From contig CP197396.1 of the NCBI GenBank assembly GCA_052161885.1, forward strand, positions 4,774,001-4,838,000: 64,000 bases of DNA, read 5' to 3'. Position numbers and translations under genes: made by a program. The stretch comes from QKTW01 sp052161885 (GTDB lineage: Bacteria; Bacteroidota; Bacteroidia; Chitinophagales; Chitinophagaceae). The notes below the pieces were generated by a model. That model was not told the DNA's origin. It saw only the letters and a list, made by a program, of their open reading frames with translations, and made no database searches. Shown here in pieces: positions 1 through 9,400 of this stretch; within the stretch, counting starts at the first letter, position 1, and the number at the start of each line of letters is the position of its first letter.

Positions 1-655
1 AATGTTTTCGAGCCTCGGGAATTTCAATATTCACATGCCCGGTAAAAGGGTTTGTAAAGACATATTGAGACTTTATGTAAGTGTACGGATCCGCTACAGT
101 ACCTATGTCCGGCACTTTGATCACCGGGGCGGCAGGTTTGTTTCCGCTGTTTGCTGTTGTGGTGGTTCCTCCGGTAGTATTATTAGTGGTGGTTCCGGGA
201 GTAATAATCGGTGTATTGGGAATGATCTCGCCAACAGTTTTTACTTTGTTTGCATACTTCTGCAGAGAGTCGTTGGGGGGAATAGATTTATGCTGCAGCA
301 GTTGTGCACTGTCCACAAAAAGCTTGTATGTATTACTGTACCATGTAAGATCTGAATTGAAGACGATATAGAGACGGTACCAGTTTTTGCCTGGAATCGG
401 GTGACCATCAATAAAAGCCTGCGGTCCTTTTTTAAGGTCTTTTACATAACCCACCGTTGCAAAATTATGTATACTGTCCTGCGAACGTTGCATGGCAATA
501 GACTTGATGCCATCGTACTGCGATGTCCAGGTAAGGATATTCATGCCACCCTGCGTTACCCCGATCATATCGGGCATCAGCGGCTGTGCCTGGGAAGAAA
601 AAGCAAAAAGTATCAGAAAGAGAGCAAGTAATCTGCGCACTGTAGAATATTTCAA
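1..655 (-). CDS. Secreted hypothetical protein, 5' part (runs off left edge)
   Basis: This gene reads leftward off the window, so only its N-terminal 213-218 codons are present. No ATG fits: the open frame starts after a stop at 656-658 with TTG (653-655) or GTG (638-640). The TTG start gives a typical signal peptide (KYSTVRR then a leucine/phenylalanine-rich core and a SSQAQ cleavage-like end), so I prefer it; GTG gives a shorter but still workable signal. The mature part has a fibronectin-like opening (ITQGG, LTWTSQYDG, a strand pattern ending in NWYRLYIVF), then a low-complexity Thr/Asn/Gly linker near residues 150-175 and more sequence beyond the edge. The family is not recognised; location is probably periplasm or cell surface. 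It is divergent from the permease at 821. Confidence 0.72.
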   Translation of the reverse strand, partial: MKYSTVRRLLALFLILFAFSSQAQPLMPDMIGVTQGGMNILTWTSQYDGIKSIAMQRSQDSIHNFATVGYVKDLKKGPQAFIDGHPIPGKNWYRLYIVFNSDLTWYSNTYKLFVDSAQLLQHKSIPPNDSLQKYANKVKTVGEIIPNTPIITPGTTTNNTTGGTTTTANSGNKPAAPVIKVPDIGTVADPYTYIKSQYVFTNPFTGHVNIEIPEARKH

Positions 656-762
656 TTAATCCGCCAAGCTACAGCAAAATATTTAAGCAGCCGCAGGGGA
701 GAGTTAATATTTTATCTTTTTCTAACAGATGCATGTTGTTTTAATGCGTTTTTGTACTGCTC

Positions 763-794
763 TTGCCTGATTATGAAGTTTTCTATTATCTTCG
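763..794 (+). promoter_or_regulatory. Candidate Bacteroidota-type promoter of the permease gene
   Basis: TTG at 763-765 is followed after 21 bases by TATCTTCG (787-794), one mismatch from the phylum's TAnnTTTG -7 box. Transcription would begin near 801, about 20 bases before the preferred ATG at 821, which also argues against the upstream in-frame start at 752. Confidence 0.4.
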
Positions 795-820
795 TCGGCC
801 AACGATGTTATTATAATAAT

Positions 821-2299
821 ATGGGTCTTTTCTCCAAGAAATCACTGGTCGGCCTGATGGCTGAGGCCACAGATGAAGAAAAAGGGTTGAAGCGCACACT
901 CGGCGCCGGTAACCTGATTGCACTGGGTATTGGTGCCATCATAGGCGCGGGTCTTTTTGTGCGCACGGCAGCAGCAGCAGCAAATAATGCCGGTCCTTCC
1001 GTAACGCTGGGTTTTATCATCGCAGCTGTTGGTTGTGCTTTTGCAGGTTTGTGCTATGCAGAATTTGCATCAATGATACCCATTGCCGGAAGTGCCTACA
1101 CTTATTCTTATGCTACTATGGGCGAGTTCATCGCCTGGATCATAGGCTGGGATCTCGTGCTGGAATACGCAGTTGGTGCCGCTACCGTAGGTATTGCCTG
1201 GAGTGAGTACCTGAACAAACTGCTGGAAATATTCGGGCTACGAATACCTTATGAATGGTCGCATTCGCCATTTGAGGTATTAAAAGATACAACCGGGCAG
1301 GTAATGGCGCATGGTATTATGAATATACCGGCGTTGTTTATCATTGCTATGCTTTCCCTGCTGCTGATACGCGGCACCAAGGAATCTGCGGTATTCAACG
1401 GTATTATCGTAATCACCAAAGTAGCCATCGTAGTGGTTTTTATCATCCTTGGCTGGAATTACATGAACCCCGTAAACCATACACCATATATTCCTGCTGC
1501 TACCACCTATACGGATGGGCAGGGAATAGACCATCATTTTGGCGGTATCATGGGAATGCTCGGAGCGGCTGGAGTCGTGTTCTTTGCATTCATTGGTTTT
1601 GATGCAGTGTCTACAGCGGCGCAGGAGGCAAAAAATCCGAAAAAGGATATGCCGATCGGTATCCTTGGCTCGCTTGTTATCTGTACGATCCTGTACATAC
1701 TCTTTGCACATGTACTTACCGGTGTAGCCAGTGTAGATGATTTCCGTACCAACGGTAAAGAAGCATCTGTGGCGTATGCTATCAAAACATATATGCATGG
1801 TTATGGCTGGCTGGCAGATCTCGTTACTGTAGCCATTCTTGCCGGTTTCTCCTCTGTGATACTGGTGATGCTGATGGGTCAGTCGCGTGTGTTTTACTCC
1901 ATGAGCGTAGACGGCCTGATCCCTAAAATATTCTCAGATCTGCATCCGAAGTTCAAAACGCCTTATAAATCAAACCTGATCTTCCTGGTGCTTGTAGGTG
2001 CTTTTGCTGCATTTGTACCCGGTGATATCGTTGGCGATATGACCAGTATCGGTACGTTATTCGCGTTCATACTGGTATGTGCCGGTGTATGGATTATGAG
2101 GGTGAAAAATCCGGAACTGCCGCGGCAGTTCAAGACCCCGCTTGTTCCACTGGTGCCTATCCTGGGCATTCTCGTTTGCGGCGCCATGATCTTTGGTCTC
2201 GGCTGGACAAACTGGGCACGACTCATCGTATGGCTGCTGCTTGGGTTCATCATATACTTCGGTTATAGCCGCAGACACAGCAAACTGAAAGATCAATAA
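821..2299 (+). CDS. APC-superfamily amino acid permease
   Basis: Inner-membrane transporter of 492 residues, close to the usual 450-500 of cationic amino-acid permease-like APC proteins. The first transmembrane helix carries the family hallmark IGAIIGAGLFV, which forms the substrate-binding unwound segment, and about twelve hydrophobic helices follow. A further conserved stretch FFAFIGFDAVSTAAQEAKNP sits at the sixth helix. Substrate is probably an amino acid, but it cannot be named from sequence. The open frame extends upstream to 752, but that extension is AT-rich, cysteine-rich and unlike the family; ATG 821 (MGLFSKKSLVGLMAE) gives the normal N-terminus and fits the candidate promoter. The gene is single, ended by a strong terminator at 2313. 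Confidence 0.93.
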   Translation: MGLFSKKSLVGLMAEATDEEKGLKRTLGAGNLIALGIGAIIGAGLFVRTAAAAANNAGPSVTLGFIIAAVGCAFAGLCYAEFASMIPIAGSAYTYSYATMGEFIAWIIGWDLVLEYAVGAATVGIAWSEYLNKLLEIFGLRIPYEWSHSPFEVLKDTTGQVMAHGIMNIPALFIIAMLSLLLIRGTKESAVFNGIIVITKVAIVVVFIILGWNYMNPVNHTPYIPAATTYTDGQGIDHHFGGIMGMLGAAGVVFFAFIGFDAVSTAAQEAKNPKKDMPIGILGSLVICTILYILFAHVLTGVASVDDFRTNGKEASVAYAIKTYMHGYGWLADLVTVAILAGFSSVILVMLMGQSRVFYSMSVDGLIPKIFSDLHPKFKTPYKSNLIFLVLVGAFAAFVPGDIVGDMTSIGTLFAFILVCAGVWIMRVKNPELPRQFKTPLVPLVPILGILVCGAMIFGLGWTNWARLIVWLLLGFIIYFGYSRRHSKLKDQ

Positions 2300-2312
2300 C
2301 AACATATTTTCA

Positions 2313-2346
2313 AAAAAAAGACCTGCGTCTGTATGACGCAGGTCTT
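2313..2346 (+). terminator. Rho-independent terminator after the permease
   Basis: Perfect inverted repeat AGACCTGCGTC / GACGCAGGTCT with a five-base loop, followed by a run of T; A-run on the other side makes it usable from both strands. Confidence 0.85.
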
Positions 2347-2412
2347 TTTTATTGCCGGTGGCCTGCTTTTTTAAGGAAATGATACAACACATAACTCTAA
2401 AAAAAGCTCAAA

Positions 2413-2610
2413 ATGAACAAGACCGTAAGAAACCTCGGTTTGCTGGCCCTTGCAGCCGGCGTTTTATACTATCCGCTAATGCGCCTCTGCCGCAATATGG
2501 CCAACGCGTCAAAAGAAGAAGATGGCAAGGCAGATCATACAGAACACCATGTCCTTAAAATGTTTGCACCGGCCTATCGTGGTACGCTCAAGCCGCACCG
2601 CCGTAAGTAG
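2413..2610 (+). CDS. Small hypothetical membrane-anchored protein
   Basis: A 65-residue product with one possible membrane segment (LGLLALAAGVLYYPLMRL, residues 8-25) followed by a charged, His- and Lys-containing tail (EEDGKADHTEHH, KPHRRK). No family is recognised. It follows the permease terminator by about 65 bases and its last 23 bases overlap the 3' end of the convergent acetyltransferase gene, which is tolerable for convergent genes. Composition and codon use look normal for the neighbourhood, and the hydrophobic-then-charged pattern argues for a real small protein rather than a chance frame, but there is no homology support. Confidence 0.55.
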   Translation: MNKTVRNLGLLALAAGVLYYPLMRLCRNMANASKEEDGKADHTEHHVLKMFAPAYRGTLKPHRRK

Positions 2611-3238
2611 AAGATCTGCCGGGGCATGCAGGAGATTTTTTATGTGCGGTTTTTGTCCGGGCATACAGCATAGCCGTGCAGAGGCAATTCTGCTTACCCT
2701 TACTCATAAGAATATTATAATTGACACAGCTTTTGCATCCTTCCCAGAAAGAAGGATCGGCGGGAAGCTCTGAATAAGTGACCGGCTCAAAGCCAAGTGC
2801 GCTGTTCATTTTCATTACTGCAAGTCCGCTCGTAAGGCTGAAGATCTTTGCGTCGGGATACCTGGCGCTGCTCAACGAAAATATCTTTCTTTTGATCTGC
2901 CCGGCAACTCCGCTTTGGCGGTATGCGGGTGCTACAATAAGTCCTGAATTAGAGACAAATTTCCCATTGTCCCATGCCGAGATATAAGAAAACCCAGCCC
3001 AACTTCCGTCATTCGTAAAAGCAATGACAGCTTCACCGGCCATCATTTTTTGCCGCAGGTATTCGGGTGACCTTTTAGAAATACCGGTACCCCGCTTTAT
3101 GGCAGAATCGTGCATCTCAGCACATATTTCCTCTGCCCACTTTAAATGCCCTTCATGTGCGATACAAATGTTGAAATTATTCTCTGTTGCGGCGCCGGCA
3201 GCAGTGTGAGGCCGAGGCTCAGGCTCTGTGTGTTTCAT
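2588..3238 (-). CDS. GNAT-family N-acetyltransferase (arginine-cluster type)
   Basis: A 216-residue protein with one GNAT domain. The acetyl-CoA binding motif A is visible as SGLIVAPAYRQSGVAGQIKR (about residues 98-117), followed by the helix-strand end that closes with LGFEPVTYSEL. The C-terminal stretch FWEGCKSCVNY plus a Cys-rich KQNCLCTAMLY is characteristic, to my knowledge, of a Bacteroidota GNAT group usually found beside arginine-biosynthesis genes (argG/argC); no such genes lie here, so this copy is either an orphan or a paralogue with another substrate. The three closely spaced cysteine motifs could bind metal. The gene is last in a minus-strand series 3902-2588 with gaps of 25 and 39 bases, so co-transcription is likely. 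Confidence 0.85.
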   Translation of the reverse strand: MKHTEPEPRPHTAAGAATENNFNICIAHEGHLKWAEEICAEMHDSAIKRGTGISKRSPEYLRQKMMAGEAVIAFTNDGSWAGFSYISAWDNGKFVSNSGLIVAPAYRQSGVAGQIKRKIFSLSSARYPDAKIFSLTSGLAVMKMNSALGFEPVTYSELPADPSFWEGCKSCVNYNILMSKGKQNCLCTAMLYARTKTAHKKSPACPGRSSTYGGAA

Positions 3239-3277
3239 ATATTTTCATTGAGCGTAAAAAACTTTGTTGACGGGGTG

Positions 3278-3523
3278 TTATGAAGCGGAAGCATACCAGC
3301 GTATGATGGTTTTTACGATAGCGCTTTTTATATCGAAATCCATAGCATTCTCCGCCTTGAACGAAACCTTACGTTCTTTATAGCAGACGATAAAGTATCT
3401 CGGGGTGTAATGGTTCAGAAAGGTGTCAAATACCTCCACGAGGAATATCCCGTTTTCAGAACCTTTTTCTTCAAAGCAGTTAAATGAATACTGTATACCG
3501 TTAAGTTCAAATGTGTGTTTCAT
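3278..3523 (-). CDS. Small hypothetical protein
   Basis: An 81-residue soluble protein without signal peptide or membrane segment. It opens with MKHTFELNGIQYSF, then alternating hydrophobic strands (GIFLVEVFD, RYFIVCYKERKVSF) and a C-terminal helix (IKSAIVKTIIRWY), giving a small alpha-beta look. I recognise no family. It sits 25 bases after the upstream gene and 39 bases before the acetyltransferase, all on the same strand, so the three are probably one transcript. Confidence 0.6.
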   Translation of the reverse strand: MKHTFELNGIQYSFNCFEEKGSENGIFLVEVFDTFLNHYTPRYFIVCYKERKVSFKAENAMDFDIKSAIVKTIIRWYASAS

Positions 3524-3548
3524 TTTTTCAGTTTTGTGCTGTTTCAGA

Positions 3549-3902
3549 TCATATACCTGTTTGCAGCAGCTGTTTCATATACACAGAATAAAGAGTGCCG
3601 GGGATAATCCCCATGATCATTTCCTTCTCTTCCTTATTGCAGCAGGGCAGGTGCGAAAAGGAGAATACAAATACATTTTCGATCGCGTTTTTCACGACGC
3701 TGTTACCTTTTTCGTATAGCTTTTCTGCAATGGAAAAGCATTTTTTGACCATCGGGAAATTATGCTCCTTTACCTGCTGGAAAGTGTAATCAAGCAATGC
3801 ATGGACAGAGCTGTAAACATGCTGTGGCTCCTTCATTTTTTCAATGCTTATCTCAGGTAATGTTTCCTGCAGGTACATCGGCACTTCATGCTGATTGATC
3901 AT
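3549..3902 (-). CDS. Conserved hypothetical protein (possibly DUF7674-like)
   Basis: A 117-residue, mostly helical cytoplasmic protein, first gene of the minus-strand series leading to the acetyltransferase. The middle part, with a helix rich in charged residues (KKCFSIAEKLYEKGNSVVKN) followed by AIENVFVFSFSHL, resembles a small Bacteroidota domain I associate with DUF7674, but that assignment is from memory and tentative. Such proteins are often encoded near uncharacterised membrane or toxin-like genes; nothing of that kind is adjacent here. No catalytic motif can be seen. Confidence 0.65.
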   Translation of the reverse strand: MINQHEVPMYLQETLPEISIEKMKEPQHVYSSVHALLDYTFQQVKEHNFPMVKKCFSIAEKLYEKGNSVVKNAIENVFVFSFSHLPCCNKEEKEMIMGIIPGTLYSVYMKQLLQTGI

Positions 3903-4066
3903 GGCTGAATGATTTTAGTATATACAGGCCAAATTATGTACCACGAACGGACTCCCTTTTGTTAAAAATGTTGTAATCAATGTGTTGACATGTCGGTCAC
4001 GTGCCATTGCTGTCTAAAAGCTTATCAACGTGATAATGCTGATTCTCAAATTGATAAATTTCTAAA

Positions 4067-4084
4067 GCTTGCAGATAGGCTGCA
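4067..4084 (+). repeat. 18-bp direct repeat, copy 1
   Basis: GCTTGCAGATAGGCTGCA, identical to the copy at 4276-4293. It lies 38 bases upstream of the ATG of the small open frame at 4123. Confidence 0.8.
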
Positions 4085-4122
4085 TGTAACAGGTGTTATT
4101 TAGCAGTATAAAACCCGTCACA

Positions 4123-4287
4123 ATGAAACAGTATATCCTGGAGACTATGAGAAAACTATCCCTGCAGCTGCAAACTGTTAAAGGCAGCCTTTCCACCCTG
4201 TTCTGTCAATGGACCAGTGAAGAGGATCATGTAATGACACGCCTCGAAGAACAGTTTTTTAGCGAAGGGGACATTGCTTGCAGATAG
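4123..4287 (+). CDS. Possible small protein between two copies of an 18-bp repeat
   Basis: Starting at ATG 4123 the frame encodes about 54 residues, predicted helical with leucine/charged alternation (LRKLSLQLQT-like, then TRLEEQFFSEGD). Its last three codons and stop lie inside the second copy of the 18-bp repeat (4276-4293). A longer start at 4093 exists but lies within the leader. There is no homology I can recognise; support is only codon composition, a plausible leader and the repeat arrangement. It could equally be non-coding. Confidence 0.35.
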   Translation: MKQYILETMRKLSLQLQTVKGSLSTLFCQWTSEEDHVMTRLEEQFFSEGDIACR

Positions 4288-4293
4288 GCTGCA
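4276..4293 (+). repeat. 18-bp direct repeat, copy 2
   Basis: Identical to 4067-4084, 209 bases downstream. It is followed 53 bases later by another ATG-AAA (4347) in a similar CCCGCACT context, as copy 1 is followed by CCCGTCACA before ATG-AAA at 4123, suggesting a duplicated leader. Confidence 0.8.
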
Positions 4294-4551
4294 ACCATGT
4301 GTTGTTATTTTACATCAGAGCGGACAGTTAAAAGCAGACCCGCACTATGAAAACACACCGAAAACCCTTTCACACGCTGCATATGCAGCAATGGTACGCC
4401 GGCAGGAGACCGGGCTTGTTCCCGGGCCTCCTGTACAGCTGCCATCACCGGTAAAAAGATAACGGATCATGCAGCCTGTACCGGCAGCTGTATGTGAACC
4501 ACATAGAGGCCGGCTTCCTGCCTTATTATTCCGGCCAACCGGTAAACCCGG
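4294..4551. other. Intergenic stretch without a convincing gene
   Basis: Only short overlapping frames occur (for example 4347-4454 plus strand, 35 codons, and a minus-strand frame of 80 codons). None has a signal peptide, domain or good composition. The stretch ends in the terminator at 4552, so something transcribed rightward, perhaps a small RNA or small peptide, may lie here. Confidence 0.4.
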
Positions 4552-4585
4552 AAAAGTCCCGCGCTCCTCAGCCCGGGACTTTTTC
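4552..4585 (+). terminator. Rho-independent terminator
   Basis: Stem AAAAGTCCCG / CGGGACTTTT with a 12-base loop and trailing T residues. It would end any transcript from the 4.1-4.5 kb small-frame region. Confidence 0.75.
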
Positions 4586-4691
4586 ATTGCATAATATCAG
4601 CGGCATTCACACTAATTAACTAAGCTTCACGGTTCTTAACTCCCTGGGGTATAATACCGGCAGATATTTGTATCAGAAAAAAACAAATTTT

Positions 4692-5435
4692 ATGAAAAAG
4701 CTGATTTCAATACTGATAATTGCCGCGGCCCCGACAATGCTTTTTGCGCAGACTGCACCCCAGCAGGGACTTATTACTTACCGTATGTCTATAAACCTGA
4801 GAGAGCAGGCCGCCAAACAAAATCCGGCTGTAGCATCGATGGTGCCCGAGAAAATGTATGCCGCCATAAAACTTACATTCAATAAAGAAAATTTTGCGGT
4901 GGTAACGGAAGAAGAAAAAGCAGCTGGCAACAATCCCGTACAAAACGCAATGCAGATAATGATGTCGGGCCTGGGTAGCGGCAAACAGATATATAACCTG
5001 AAAACAAAAACCGTACGTGTTGAAAATACATTTAACGGAAGGAACTATTACACAGAAGGCACACTCGATCCTTCCAGGGCAATTGCCTATACCAGCGAAA
5101 CAAAGAAGATACTGGGCTATACCTGTAATAAGGCAGTTGTGACCGGGACAGATAAAGTAAAATACACAGTATGGTATACAACGGCTATTCCGTACGCGTA
5201 CAACCCCGAAGGTGATGTGCTCACCGGCCTTAAAGGAGCTGTGCTGGAATGTATTGCAGACGATCATTCGGTAACGGCTACCGGCATTAATCCCAAAGCC
5301 TTTTCAGCAGCGGCACTGACATTATCTGCCAATTCAAAAAAAGTGACCAATGAACAAATGGAAGACCTGCAGGAAGGCGCTGTAGATGATATGAAAAGCT
5401 CCGTGGAAACAAAACTGAAAGCCGGTAAAAAATAA
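4692..5435 (+). CDS. GLPGLI-type secreted protein
   Basis: A 247-residue exported protein. ATG 4692 gives a clean signal peptide (MKKLISILIIAAAPTMLFAQ); the upstream in-frame ATG at 4668 adds only a hydrophilic piece and is less likely. The body matches the pattern of the Bacteroidota GLPGLI family: an N-terminal strand GLITYRMS, a central KKILGYTCNKAVV followed by YTVWYTTAIP, and a GLKGAVLEC segment where the family-naming GLPGLI motif normally sits. Family members are periplasmic or surface proteins of unknown function, often in multicopy. The C-terminus is charged and helical. A terminator hairpin overlaps the stop codon, so it is probably transcribed separately from the ABC genes that follow. 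Confidence 0.85.
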   Translation: MKKLISILIIAAAPTMLFAQTAPQQGLITYRMSINLREQAAKQNPAVASMVPEKMYAAIKLTFNKENFAVVTEEEKAAGNNPVQNAMQIMMSGLGSGKQIYNLKTKTVRVENTFNGRNYYTEGTLDPSRAIAYTSETKKILGYTCNKAVVTGTDKVKYTVWYTTAIPYAYNPEGDVLTGLKGAVLECIADDHSVTATGINPKAFSAAALTLSANSKKVTNEQMEDLQEGAVDDMKSSVETKLKAGKK

Positions 5436-5450
5436 TACCGGCTCTTTTTT
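5420..5450 (+). terminator. Terminator overlapping the stop codon
   Basis: Inverted repeat AGCCGGTA / TACCGGCT (5420-5427 and 5436-5443) followed by CTTTTTT. The left arm is inside the last codons of the GLPGLI-type gene and the stop codon lies in the loop. Confidence 0.7.
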
Positions 5451-5470
5451 CATCGCAATAAAAAACAGTT

Positions 5471-6343
5471 ATGAAACTCTCTATAAAAAATCTGACAAAA
5501 ACATATGCCAACGGCGTGAAAGCCCTGGATGACATCAGTCTTGAAATCGGCAACGGTATGTTTGGTCTCCTGGGCCCTAACGGTGCCGGTAAAAGCAGCC
5601 TGATGCGCACGCTCGCTACCCTTCAGCTGCCCGATAGCGGCGAAATATTACTTGGGGAGGTTAATGCATTGAAAGACCCGCTGAGCATCAAAAAAGTATT
5701 GGGTTACCTGCCGCAGGAGTTTGGGGTATACCCGGGCATCAGTGCAGAAGCCCTGCTGAACCATTTTGCAATACTCAAAGGCATTACATCCGGCAGCGAA
5801 AGAAAGGAAGTGGTAAAATACCTGCTGGATAAGGTGAATCTCTACAATGCCCGTAAACGTTACGTGGCAGGTTATTCCGGCGGTATGCGCCAACGTTTCG
5901 GTATTGCACAGGCGTTGCTCGGTAATCCCAAACTGATCATTGTAGACGAACCAACGGCCGGTCTTGATCCGAATGAACGTATACGTTTCAACAACTTGCT
6001 TAGTGAAATAAGCGAGGATATTATTGTCATTCTTTCCACACACATCGTGGATGACGTAAGCGATCTGTGCCGCGATATGGCGGTTATGAACCAGGGCCGC
6101 ATTGTGCTGCGCGGTGCGCCATCTGAGCTGATGAGCACTGTGAAAGGGAAAGTGTGGGGCCGCTTTGCTACACGCAGGGAACTGCCATTGCTGCAGCAGT
6201 CTCACCAGGTGTTGTATTCGTATCTGTCAGAAGGCCAGCCATACACAAGGATTTTTGCAGACGCGAACCCTGGCGACGGTTTTGAACCGGTATTGCCAAA
6301 GCTGGAAGATCTCTATTTCAAAAGTATTGCTGCAGGCCAGTAA
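5471..6343 (+). CDS. ABC transporter ATP-binding protein
   Basis: Nucleotide-binding subunit of 290 residues. Walker A is GPNGAGKS (residues 35-42), the signature is YSGGMRQR, Walker B is LIIVDEPTAGLD and the switch histidine is in ILSTHIV. The C-terminal 75 residues beyond the ABC core resemble the accessory region of ABC-2 type exporters. Only 59 bases separate it from the permease/peptidase gene at 6403, so the two very probably form one exporter. The ATPase would power the large membrane partner; substrate is unknown. The preceding gene ends in a terminator, so a promoter is expected in 5450-5470 or within the terminator read-through. Confidence 0.95.
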   Translation: MKLSIKNLTKTYANGVKALDDISLEIGNGMFGLLGPNGAGKSSLMRTLATLQLPDSGEILLGEVNALKDPLSIKKVLGYLPQEFGVYPGISAEALLNHFAILKGITSGSERKEVVKYLLDKVNLYNARKRYVAGYSGGMRQRFGIAQALLGNPKLIIVDEPTAGLDPNERIRFNNLLSEISEDIIVILSTHIVDDVSDLCRDMAVMNQGRIVLRGAPSELMSTVKGKVWGRFATRRELPLLQQSHQVLYSYLSEGQPYTRIFADANPGDGFEPVLPKLEDLYFKSIAAGQ

Positions 6344-6402
6344 ATATGGTGTAATCATTGTAAAAAACATGGCTACATACAGTAGCCTTCAATATTTTTC
6401 TT

Positions 6403-9400
6403 ATGAAAAAAATAGCAGGTCTTGCGCGGTTGGAACTGTTCTTCAGCCTTAAGCGCAGCGGTTTTCATATTTACTATCTTATACTGGCAGGCCTTGTATT
6501 CCTGTTTGTAAATATAATGGGCGGCTTGTTTTCCGGAGTGCAGGTAGCATCAGACAACACAAAGCTCAATTCTCCGTACCTCATCCAGATCATGATCGGT
6601 GGCGTGAGCTTACTTACTACATTTATGGTATCCTCCTTTGCAGGTATGGGATCCCTGCGCGACTACCGCTACCAGAGTTACCAGATCACGTTCTCTTATC
6701 CTGTACCCAAAGTGCAGTATATACTCGGTAAGTTCTCCGGTATATATCTTACCAATATGCTGTTATTTACTGCACCACTGGTGGGTTATGCGCTTGCATG
6801 CGAAATGCCCTGGCTGGAGCGTAATTCTTTTCTGCCATTCAACTTCTGGTCTTACTGGCATGTGTATGTGCAGCTTATTGCCGTCAATGTGTTTTTTCTC
6901 ACTGCAGTTTTCTTTACACTGGGTTTGCTGGCGCGGAATATAGTGATCAGCTGGGTAGGTATCATCGCGTTCTACATCATGTATTTCCTTGCCCGCCGGT
7001 ATTTTGATCATCCCGATACGAAGACGCTCGGCATATTGCTTGACCCGTACGGCCTCGTAGGTACTATATCTGTAAGTGTAGGGCAGGGCGCAGCAGAACG
7101 AAATACAAGGGCAGTAAGCGTAGAAGGGCTGTACCTGTGGAACCGCCTGCTGTGGCTGGCTGTAGGTGTGGGGGCATTGATCATTGCATCCTGGCGTTTC
7201 CGATTCGGCTATCAGAAAGCAGTACTCTCTTTCCGTAAATCAAAAAAGACCAATACAGAAGGAACCCGTATTGCCAATTTCCCGAGACCCGCTTTTGCAT
7301 TGCATTTTGATGCCGGTTTTACGATCAAAACCTTTATGAGCCAGCTGCGGATGGAGTGCCGCCAGATATTCCGGAGCGTCTATTTCTACCTGATACTGGG
7401 TATCGCGATGGTATTCCTGTACTTTGCTGCACAGGTTACAGGTAAAGCATTTGAGGCCGAAACATATCCTACAACTAAAACTGTAACAGAAATATTTGCC
7501 GGCACTGTAAATATCTTTATTACATTATTACTGCTTGTGTTCAGCGGAGAAAGCGTGTGGCGTGATATCAATACAAGATTGTCCGGAATAACAGGAAGTA
7601 TGCCTGCGGCGCGCAGCACACGATTTGCCGCAAAGACCACAGCATTGTTCATTGTTGTGTTGGCCGTACTTGGTATTGTAATGATTTCAGGTGTTATATT
7701 CCAGGCTTCAAAAGACTATCACTATTATGAGCTGCCCTTATACGTACAATACCTGTTTGGCTACCAGGCCACCAAATACCTGTTTTATTGTATTCTTGCC
7801 ATCGGGCTGCAATCTATAGCTGGCAACCGTTACCAGGGATATGCATTGTTCGGCGGATTGTATATTTTCTGCGAATTTTTTGGCTACAGTATGCTGCGTC
7901 ATGGTGTATTTGTCCCCGGCTATACACCCGATGTAAGCTACTCAGATCTTGTTGGTTTCCAGGGGAGTTTTCAGCCGTATTTTATTTACCTCGTTTACTG
8001 GCTCTTATTCGGGCTACTGGTATGGCGCGCAGGTGTGAAATTTTTTCCGGCTACAGACGGGGAGCCGTATAAGGAACGCTGGAGAAAACTTACAGCAGCG
8101 GGCTGGCAGAGGCATTCCATTACAACATGGGCAATGGTAGCAGGTTTTGTGATCATTGGAGGATATATTTATTACAATACAGACATACTGAATGATAACG
8201 TTTCACAGAAAGAACAATATAAAAAACAGGCCTCCTATGAAAAGCAATATGCGCATTTGCGTAGCGAGCCGCAGCTTTCTGTCAGCCGGGTGAATGGTAA
8301 TATAGATCTCTCTCCTTCAAAACGCGAAATGCAGGCAGATATGAAACTGGTGTTGATAAATAAAAATGCTGTGCCTGTAAATAACCTTTACCTCAATCTG
8401 TCAAATCATCAGATGTTTGAAAACGTACACCTCAGTAAGGAAAATAAAACGATCATTGATGATAGGAAAATGGATTTTTTCGGTTACCATTTTACGCAGC
8501 CGCTGCAGCCCGGCGACAGTCTGGAGCTTACCTATCACTTCTCCGGAAAGCCCAAAGGGTTTACCGACCAGGGTATCAATGCGCTGGTGAATACGAACGG
8601 TACTTTCCTGAACAGCGGTGTATTTCTGCCTTCAATAGGATATTCTGCACAGAGTGAACTAAATGGAAATACGTTGCGTAAAAAGTATGATCTGCCGGAA
8701 AAGCCTTATGCTCCGCTGATCACAGATAAAAATGCACTACAGGAAAATATGTTCGGTCCCGGCTCAGACCGTATGTGGTTGTCTCTCACGCTGAGTACAG
8801 AAAACGGACAGACGGCGATAGCTCCGGGTTATCTTAAAAAACAATGGGAAGCAAACGGACGCTCTTATTTCAGCTATGAGATGGACCAGCCTGCGGTGAA
8901 TTATTTCAACATACAATCCGGTCGCTATAAGGTAAAGACAGAAAGCTTTACGGTAACTTCAGATTCTGGTTCACGGCCTGTGCAGCTCAGTATCTACTAT
9001 CATTCATCACACAACTATAACCTTGATGTAATGATGCAGGGCATGAAAGATGCGCTTACCTATTATAGCCGTGAGTTCAGCCCATACCAGTACCGCCAGC
9101 TGCGCATCATAGAATTCCCGGAAGGAGGTTTTGCACAAAGCTTTGCCAATACAATTGCTTTTTCTGAGAACATAGGTTTTCTTACAGACTTGCGTAAGGT
9201 TGCCCCTCTTGCTGCTGTACATGATGAAAACAAGGATGGAGATGATGATGCACCGAGTAACCTGGCCTATTTTGTAACCGTACATGAAGTGGCACATCAA
9301 TGGTGGGGACATAAAATACTGCCTGCAAATACGGAAGGCTCGCAGTTTGCTTCCGAAACGATGAGCCAATACAGCGCTGCAATGGTAGTAAAGGAAAAAT

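Noticed and set aside
4345..4587. 80-codon minus-strand frame
   Set aside because: Runs through the 4552 terminator hairpin, is Gly/Arg/Cys-rich, and shows no domain or leader.
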